Position numbers and translations under genes: made by a program. DNA of 64,000 bases, taken from assembly GCF_003347205.1 (NCBI RefSeq), contig NZ_QQBJ01000001.1, forward strand, positions 310,001 through 374,000. Direction: 5' to 3'. Position 1 is the first letter of the stretch; each line of letters starts with the position of its first letter. Source of the DNA: Mycolicibacterium moriokaense. Lineage in GTDB: Bacteria; Actinomycetota; Actinomycetes; Mycobacteriales; Mycobacteriaceae. Under the pieces are notes generated by a model. That model worked only from the letters and a program-made list of their open reading frames with translations, was not told where the DNA came from and did not search any database. Shown here in pieces: positions 59,065 through 64,000 of the stretch.

Positions 59065-59625
59065 CTATTGCATCTGGTCGAGCATGTCCGAGAAGGCCGC
59101 CTTGAGGCGCAGCGCCTTCTTGATCTCGTCGGCGGTGACATACGGGTACTCGCCGTATTCGAGGAAGCTGGGCACCTGGTGGTCGCGGACGAATTTGATG
59201 AACGCCTCCGGGTTCTCCTTCCAATCCTCCGGGAAGCCTTCGAGATTGGTGAAGACGGTGGTGATGCCGGTCTGGCTGAACAGTTGCACGGCGTCTTCGG
59301 TGTACTTGTCGAAGTCGGTGTCGAAGATCCCCTGATACTGGAAGTGCAGACCCGATCCGACGTCGAACAGGATCCAGCGCAGGTAGTGCAGTCGAAGGGG
59401 AGCCAGAGCGTCCGGGCTGCCCTTGATGGTGTCCTCGATGGTCTTGCCGTAGGCGCGTACGGCGTCTTCGCGACCCTCCTTGACCTTGGCGATGATCGAG
59501 AAGCCGTGGCAGGCGGGGGTTCTTGGGAAGACCGGTCCGTACCGGCCGCGCTCCAATTCGAAGTAGCCCTCTTCGGGAATGGCCATCGCTGCCGGCCTGG
59601 TCCAATCCTGTGAATCGGCAGACAT
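59065..59625 (-). CDS. Hypothetical protein preceding the DyP peroxidase gene
   Basis: A 186-residue soluble protein, first in the operon. Its pattern (HGFSIIAKVKEGREDAVRAYG, LHYLRWILFD, YQGIFDTDFDKYTEDAVQLF) alternates strands and helices as in a ferredoxin-like or dimeric alpha-beta barrel fold, the same fold family as DyP. I cannot name a function. The upstream 203-bp region has AACGG-N7-CCGTT (59714-59730). It is followed by the DyP gene after 16 bases. Confidence 0.6.
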   Translation of the reverse strand: MSADSQDWTRPAAMAIPEEGYFELERGRYGPVFPRTPACHGFSIIAKVKEGREDAVRAYGKTIEDTIKGSPDALAPLRLHYLRWILFDVGSGLHFQYQGIFDTDFDKYTEDAVQLFSQTGITTVFTNLEGFPEDWKENPEAFIKFVRDHQVPSFLEYGEYPYVTADEIKKALRLKAAFSDMLDQMQ

Positions 59626-59828
59626 TGTCGAACCCCCTTTTGTTCGCCCCGGGTGGAGCGCAGCGTAACACCGTAAGCGGCCTGCTCAGCGAGACTTCGC
59701 GGTCCTGAATGCGAACGGTGAATATCCGTTGGACGAATCCGAATCCGGCAGTTTCAAATTGTCGAATCGAAGACACAGCGCCGCATGAGGGATCTACGGT
59801 CAGCACATCCGAGTAGGAGGGAGCGGCC

Positions 59829-60158
59829 GTGAGAATCGGACATCGTTGCTTGATAGTGGGGCTCGCTGTGGCGCTGATGCCCGTCGGCGTGACTGTCGCC
59901 GGGCCGGCCTCGGCGGAGTGCACCAGCGCCGGGGCGGCCACTGTGTGCGCCCAGGGTTCGGTCCGGGGCGGTGGTCCGACCGCCCCGGTCGCGGGACCTG
60001 TTTATCCGAGTTACTGCGCCGACCCCTGGTACTGCGACAACGGCTGGGACATGGACGTGATCATCGGACGGCCCGGCGGGCCAGGCGGCATCGGCGGCCC
60101 AGGTCGACCCGGCGGCGGAGGTGGTATCGGCGGTGGAGGTGGTATCGGTCCACGTTGA
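59829..60158 (+). CDS. Secreted small protein with Gly-rich tail
   Basis: A 109-residue exported protein. The signal peptide ends VAGPASA, near residue 29. The mature part has four Cys (ECTSAG, TVCAQ, SYCADP, WYCDNG) and a C-terminal tail of Gly, Pro and Ile repeats. The start is a GTG at 59829 with AGGAGGG upstream. It resembles mycobacterial small secreted proteins of unknown function. It precedes a heme-binding protein gene by 69 bases. Confidence 0.65.
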   Translation: MRIGHRCLIVGLAVALMPVGVTVAGPASAECTSAGAATVCAQGSVRGGGPTAPVAGPVYPSYCADPWYCDNGWDMDVIIGRPGGPGGIGGPGRPGGGGGIGGGGGIGPR

Positions 60159-60227
60159 GCTTCCCCAAACATTCCTGCCAACCAGTCCTTTTCAATCCCT
60201 GTGAAACCACCTGAGCGAGGAGCCACC

Positions 60228-60572
60228 ATGTTCTTCCGTAGCGTGATCACCGTCGGCATGATCGCCGGCTCGATGCTTGCCGGCAGCGCTGCAACCGCGG
60301 CCGCCGATCCGCCGAACTGCACCGCAGCCGACCTCGCCGGCGTGATGTCGGGCGTCAACGCGGCAACGTCGACCTACCTGTTCACGCACCCGGACGTGAA
60401 TGCCTTCTTCACGGGCCTGAAGGGCAAGTCCAGAGACGAGATGGCCACGGAAATCGCCGCATATGCCGATGCGAACCCACAGGTTCGAGACGAGCTTCGG
60501 GCTGTCAGGCAGCCGGCCACCGACTTCCGTGACCGTTGCGACGCGCCTGTGCCCGACGGCCCGCTGGGGTAG
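60228..60572 (+). CDS. Hemophore-related exported protein (Rv0203-like)
   Basis: A 114-residue exported protein. The signal peptide ends SAATAAA near residue 25. The mature part is helical, with two Cys (PPNCTAADLAGVMSGV and FRDRCDAP) and the family pattern TYLFTHPDVNAFF and EIAAYADANPQVRDELRAVRQP. This matches the mycobacterial heme-binding family that includes Rv0203. The ATG at 60228 has GAGGAG upstream. It may bind heme outside the cell; the heme-binding residue is not certain. Confidence 0.75.
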   Translation: MFFRSVITVGMIAGSMLAGSAATAAADPPNCTAADLAGVMSGVNAATSTYLFTHPDVNAFFTGLKGKSRDEMATEIAAYADANPQVRDELRAVRQPATDFRDRCDAPVPDGPLG

Positions 60573-60575
60573 ACG

Positions 60576-61175
60576 TCAGGTCGCGATCATCGCGACGCCG
60601 AGGCCGATCATCGTCGCGGCGATCAGGCCGTCGAGGATGCGCCACGTCATCGGGGTGGCGAACAGGCCGGCGAGGCGTCGCGCCCCGAACCCGAGGCTGA
60701 CGAACCAGACCGCGCTGGCGGTGACGGCGCCGACGCCGAAGAGCCAGCGGCCGTCGTGGTGCTCGTTGGCCAGCGTGCCCAGCAGCACGACGGTGTCGAG
60801 GTAGACGTGCGGGTTGAGAAACGTCATCGCCGCGCACGTCACGAGGACCTCGGCCAGCCGCGCGGGCGCGGCCTCTGACGGTGTCAACGCCGTTGGCCGC
60901 CAGGCGCGCCGGGCCGCCAGCAGCGCGTAGCAGAACAGGAAGAGCGCGCCGCCGAACTTCGCGACGTTGACGGCGGCGGGGTGCGCGTTGATCAGCGCTC
61001 CGAGTCCGGCGATGCCCGCGGCGATCAGCACGACGTCGGAGACGGTGCACAACGCCACCACCGGCAGCACGTGTTCGCGACGGATGCCCTGCCGTAGCAC
61101 GAATGCGTTCTGCGCCCCGATCGCGGCGATCAGGGTGAACGAGGCGAGGAAGCCGACGATCAGGGGCGAGTCCAT
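60576..61175 (-). CDS. lysE: LysE-family amino acid exporter
   Basis: A 199-residue LysE/ArgO exporter with six helices. [22 protein letters not shown] is the family signature and [16 protein letters not shown] the conserved helix. It should export basic amino acids. It is divergent from lysG, its expected regulator, in the arrangement seen for Rv1986-Rv1985c. Confidence 0.93.
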   Translation of the reverse strand: MDSPLIVGFLASFTLIAAIGAQNAFVLRQGIRREHVLPVVALCTVSDVVLIAAGIAGLGALINAHPAAVNVAKFGGALFLFCYALLAARRAWRPTALTPSEAAPARLAEVLVTCAAMTFLNPHVYLDTVVLLGTLANEHHDGRWLFGVGAVTASAVWFVSLGFGARRLAGLFATPMTWRILDGLIAATMIGLGVAMIAT

Positions 61176-61212
61176 GACATAGACGCTAAATACCCGCTCG
61201 TGATCAGTACAG

Positions 61213-61247
61213 CTAATGATTCTTCATTGACATTAGAATCACTAATG
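61213..61247. promoter_or_regulatory. LysG operator with three CTAATG/CATTAG half-sites
   Basis: CATTAG-AATCA-CTAATG (61231-61247) is a perfect 17-bp palindrome that contains the T-N11-A LysR-family signature and ends on the first base of the lysG start codon. Another CTAATG lies at 61213-61218. The region is between lysE and lysG and is the expected binding site of LysG. Confidence 0.65.
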
Positions 61248-62116
61248 TGCAGATCGACGGCCAGCAGCTCGCCGCGTTCGCCGCGGTGATCGAGCAAGGC
61301 ACCTTCGAGGCGGCGGCGGAGCGGCTGCACGTCACGCCCTCGGCGGTCAGCCAGCGGATCAAGGCCCTCGAGCAGCGGGTCGGCCAGGTGCTGGTGCGCC
61401 GCGAGAAGCCGGCCGTCGCGACACAGGCCGGGGTCCCGCTGCTGCGGCTCGCCGCCCAGACCGCGATGCTGGAGGCCGAGGCGCTGGCCGACATGGGCGG
61501 CGGCTCCTCGGACCGGACGCGGGTCGCGATCGCGGTCAACGCCGACTCGATGGCGACCTGGTTCACCGCCGTCTTCGATCGGCTGCCGACGGTGCTGTTC
61601 GATCTGCGCATCGAGGACCAGGACCATTCCGCCCGGTTGCTGCGGGAGGGCACCGTGATGGGTGCCGTCACCACCGAGCGCGCGGCCGTGCCGGGCTGTC
61701 GGGTGACATCGCTCGGGGTGATGCGTTACGTACCGGTGGCCAGCCCAGGCTACGCCGAGCGGCATCTGCGCGACGGCTTCACGGCCGACGCCGCCGGCGC
61801 GCCGTCGCTGGCCTGGAACCGCGACGATGCGCTGCAGGACATGCTGATCCGCAAGGCATTTCGGCGCAGCATCGCCCGGCCGGTGCACTACGTGCCCACC
61901 GCCGAGGGGTTCGCGTCGGCGGTGCGGGCCGGCTTGGGCTGGGGAATGTTCCCGGTGAGCCTGGCCGCTGCGCCCATCGCGGAGGGCTCGTTCGTCCGGA
62001 TCTCCGATGTGCACCTCGACGTGCCGCTGTTCTGGCAGTGCTGGAAGCTCGACAGCCCGATCGTGGTGGCGGTGACCGACGCCGTGCACTCGGCGGCCGA
62101 TGAGTTGCACCGATAG
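61247..62116 (+). CDS. lysG: LysR-family regulator LysG/ArgP
   Basis: A 289-residue LysR-type regulator. The helix-turn-helix covers LAAFAAVIEQGTFEAAAERL and VTPSAVSQRIKALEQRVGQVL, and the effector domain matches ArgP/LysG. It activates the divergent lysE in response to basic amino acids. The GTG start at 61247 has no ribosome-binding site and overlaps the operator; this may be a leaderless transcript. Confidence 0.92.
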   Translation: MQIDGQQLAAFAAVIEQGTFEAAAERLHVTPSAVSQRIKALEQRVGQVLVRREKPAVATQAGVPLLRLAAQTAMLEAEALADMGGGSSDRTRVAIAVNADSMATWFTAVFDRLPTVLFDLRIEDQDHSARLLREGTVMGAVTTERAAVPGCRVTSLGVMRYVPVASPGYAERHLRDGFTADAAGAPSLAWNRDDALQDMLIRKAFRRSIARPVHYVPTAEGFASAVRAGLGWGMFPVSLAAAPIAEGSFVRISDVHLDVPLFWQCWKLDSPIVVAVTDAVHSAADELHR

Positions 62117-62127
62117 ATCTGATTTCA

Positions 62128-62142
62128 CGATGCAGTGCATCG
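62128..62142. promoter_or_regulatory. Perfect 15-bp palindrome upstream of the monooxygenase operon
   Basis: CGATGCA-G-TGCATCG is an exact inverted repeat 82 bp upstream of the monooxygenase ATG and 11 bp after the lysG stop. TGCA-centred palindromes of this kind are typical of GntR-family operators. No GntR gene is in the window. Confidence 0.45.
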
Positions 62143-62223
62143 AATATATGAACTGTACAGATGCGTAGGGCGCCGCGATCATTGACACCAGCGAACGATT
62201 CTGTCCACGCACTGGAGGTTGGG

Positions 62224-63489
62224 ATGTCGACACAGGAGACCGAGGTTCTCGTCGTCGGCGCGGGCCAGGCCGGCATCGCGATGAGCGAGCATCTCGGCTT
62301 GCACGGCGTCCCGCACCTTGTCGTGGAGCGCGACCGCGTCGCGGAGCGGTGGCGGTCCTGGCGGTGGGACTCGCTGGTCGCGAACGGACCCGCCTGGCAT
62401 GACCGGTTTCCCGGTCAGGAGTTCAGCATCGAACCCGACGCGTTCGCAGGCAAGGAGCAGGTCGCCGACTACCTCGTCGCCTACGCCGAGAAGATCGACG
62501 CGCCGATCCGCACCGGCATCGAGGTGACCTCGGTGCGAAAGCGCAATGGTCGCACGGGTTTCCATGTCGAGACATCGGAGGGAACCATCGACGCCCGCTA
62601 CGTGGTGGCAGCGACCGGCGCTTTCCAGAAGCCGGTCATCCCGCCGGTGGTGCCCGAGAGCGCCGGCGTGCACCAGATCCATTCCAGCGCATACCGCAAT
62701 CCGCACCAGTTGCCCGACGGCGCTGTGCTGGTGATCGGCGCAGGCTCCTCGGGGGTGCAGATCGCCGACGAACTCCGGCAGTCGGGCCGTCCGGTCTACC
62801 TCGCGGTGGGGCCGCACGACCGGCCCCCGCGAAGCTATCGCGGCCGCGACTTCTGTTGGTGGCTCGGCGTTCTCGGCCGCTGGGACATGTCGGCGCCGCC
62901 GCGTGGCGCCGAGCACGTGACCATCGCAGTCAGCGGCGCGCACGGCGGCCACACGGTCGACTTCCGCGCCCTCGCGGCCGACGGGGTCACGCTTCTCGGC
63001 ATGGCGGGCGGGTTCGACGGGGACGGCGTCATGCACTTCGCGCCCGACCTGCGCGAGAACATCGAGCGCGGCGACGCGAACTACCTGTCCATGCTCGACG
63101 AGGCCGACGCGTACGTCACCCGCAACGGCCTCGACCTGCCCGAGGAGCCGCAGGCCCGGATCCTGGGGCCCATGCCGCACTGTGTCACCGACCCCGTCGG
63201 TGAACTCGACTTCGCCGCCGCCGGTATCACCTCGATCGTCTGGGCGGTCGGCTTCGAATTCGACTACGGCTGGCTGCAGGTCGACGCGTTCGACGAGGCG
63301 GGCAAGCCGAATCACCAGCGCGGCGTCTCCGCCGAGCCCGGCGTCTACTTCCTGGGGCTTCCGTGGCAGTCCCGGCGCGGATCCAGTTTCATCTGGGGTG
63401 TGTGGCACGACGCCAAGTACATCGCCGACCAGATCGCGATCCAGCGCAGCTACCTCGCCTACACCGCACCCGAGCCGTCCGACGGCTAG
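62224..63489 (+). CDS. Flavin-containing monooxygenase/FAD-dependent oxidoreductase
   Basis: A 421-residue protein with two dinucleotide-binding motifs, VLVVGAGQAGIAMSEHL (FAD) and VLVIGAGSSGVQIADEL (NADPH). Between them lie HDRFPGQEFSIEPDAFAGKEQV and the ATG motif region VVAATGAFQKP. This is the class B flavoprotein monooxygenase pattern. The ATG at 62224 has GGAGG upstream; the longer frame to 62161 is unlikely. It starts an operon with ridA and a DUF1028 gene. Confidence 0.88.
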   Translation: MSTQETEVLVVGAGQAGIAMSEHLGLHGVPHLVVERDRVAERWRSWRWDSLVANGPAWHDRFPGQEFSIEPDAFAGKEQVADYLVAYAEKIDAPIRTGIEVTSVRKRNGRTGFHVETSEGTIDARYVVAATGAFQKPVIPPVVPESAGVHQIHSSAYRNPHQLPDGAVLVIGAGSSGVQIADELRQSGRPVYLAVGPHDRPPRSYRGRDFCWWLGVLGRWDMSAPPRGAEHVTIAVSGAHGGHTVDFRALAADGVTLLGMAGGFDGDGVMHFAPDLRENIERGDANYLSMLDEADAYVTRNGLDLPEEPQARILGPMPHCVTDPVGELDFAAAGITSIVWAVGFEFDYGWLQVDAFDEAGKPNHQRGVSAEPGVYFLGLPWQSRRGSSFIWGVWHDAKYIADQIAIQRSYLAYTAPEPSDG

Positions 63490-63515
63490 GCCATTTGAAG
63501 AAAGGAACGCCCGCC

Positions 63516-63944
63516 ATGGCAACCCACACGCGGATCCGGCCCTTCAACACCAAGGACACCTACCCCGAGCAGAACCTCGACAACGACCTGTGCCAGGCGG
63601 TCGTCGCCGGCGGAGTGGTCTACCTGCGCGGGCAGATCGGCCAGGATCTCGACACCCGGGAATCGGTGGGCCTCGGCGACGTCGCGGCGCAGACCGAGAA
63701 GGCGATGGCCAACATCGCGATGCTGCTCGACGAGGCCGGCAGCTCGTTGGCCGACATCGTCAAGGTCACCGTGTACCTCACCGACATCCGCTACCGCGAG
63801 ACCGTCTACCGGAGCATGGGCCGCTGGCTCAAGGGCGTCTTCCCGGTCTCGACCGGGCTGGTGGTCGAGGCGCTCGCGCGCCCCGAGTGGCTGGTCGAGA
63901 TCGATGCCACCGCGGTCATCAGCGAAGCGGCGGGCGCCCGATGA
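63516..63944 (+). CDS. RidA-family protein
   Basis: A 142-residue RidA/YjgF/UK114 protein. VVYLRGQIGQDLDTRESVG, AMANIAMLLDEAGSSLADIVKVTVYLTD and VVEALARPEWLVEIDATAV are the family core. RidA hydrolyses reactive enamines and imines. Linked genes suggest it removes an imine made by the monooxygenase. GAAAGGAA precedes the ATG at 63516. Its TGA overlaps the next ATG as ATGA. Confidence 0.9.
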   Translation: MATHTRIRPFNTKDTYPEQNLDNDLCQAVVAGGVVYLRGQIGQDLDTRESVGLGDVAAQTEKAMANIAMLLDEAGSSLADIVKVTVYLTDIRYRETVYRSMGRWLKGVFPVSTGLVVEALARPEWLVEIDATAVISEAAGAR

Positions 63945-64000
63945 CGTTCTCGCTCGTCGCACGCGACCCCGCCACGGGCGCCTTCGGCATCGTGATCAGT
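63941..64000 (+). CDS. DUF1028 family protein, N-terminal fragment
   Basis: The window ends 20 codons into this gene. The visible peptide starts TFSLVARDPATGAFGIVI, the N-terminus of DUF1028 proteins, which have an Ntn-hydrolase-like fold and often sit beside RidA genes. The start overlaps the ridA stop by four bases, so the two are coupled. Confidence 0.8.
   Translation, partial: MTFSLVARDPATGAFGIVIS

Overview
The window is high-GC chromosomal DNA from a rapidly growing mycobacterium (Mycolicibacterium-like). Products match Mycobacterium tuberculosis families closely, and the two flanking blocks follow the Rv0242c-Rv0250c and Rv0251c-Rv0265c gene order. I see no tRNA, rRNA, insertion sequence or CRISPR array. 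Identifications come from reading the sequence and recalled family knowledge; no database search was run.

Layout. 1-15.3 kb: the start of fabG4, fadA2, a TDT-family transporter, an F420-type oxidoreductase, a candidate CRP-linked small RNA, a large Ig-like surface protein, a cell-wall amidase coupled to a Ser/Thr kinase, two secreted proteins, fadE5, a DapB-like dehydrogenase, a flavin reductase and an MFS transporter. 15.3-34.6 kb: a lipid locus (bimodular pks, papA3, mmpL10, PE-PPE acyltransferase, fadD23, Gap-like protein) that matches the trehalose polyphleate (TPP) locus of M. smegmatis. It sits between the Rv0246-like and Rv0247c-like genes. 34.6-41.3 kb: a 51-residue protein, a 32-bp tandem repeat, the Sdh1-type succinate dehydrogenase operon, a PEP-mutase-like protein, two exported proteins and a heat-shock hsp20 gene. 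41.3-46.1 kb: nitrite assimilation (nirB, nirD, a siroheme chelatase, nnaR). 46.2-50.9 kb: a methyltransferase, aac(2')-I, pxpC/pxpB, a queuosine-precursor-type transporter and fecB2. 50.9-55.6 kb: a TetR regulator divergent from a nitrilase-amidohydrolase-APC permease operon, with a clear operator. 55.6-59.6 kb: a DyP-type peroxidase operon. 59.8-64 kb: secreted and heme-binding small proteins, lysE/lysG, and a flavin monooxygenase-RidA-DUF1028 operon cut by the window edge.

How the genes work together. In the TPP locus, FadD23 should activate a fatty-acid starter and Pks should extend it to phleic acid. PapA3 should acylate trehalose, MmpL10 should export the intermediate, and the exported PE-PPE enzyme should finish acylation outside the membrane. 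NirB, NirD and the CbiX-like chelatase share siroheme, and NnaR is the expected regulator. FabG4, FadA2 and FadE5 probably form one regulon, because their promoter regions share a TTAC-N6-GTAA operator.

Most noteworthy unexplained signals: a CRP-box-preceded, terminator-closed structured RNA at about 3.61-3.75 kb; the shared TTAC-N6-GTAA operators; the 32-bp tandem repeat that runs into the sdhB stop codon; a stand-alone EF-Tu domain-2 protein next to a DyP operon whose peroxidase has an altered GxxDG motif; and several perfect palindromes upstream of operons with no assigned regulator.
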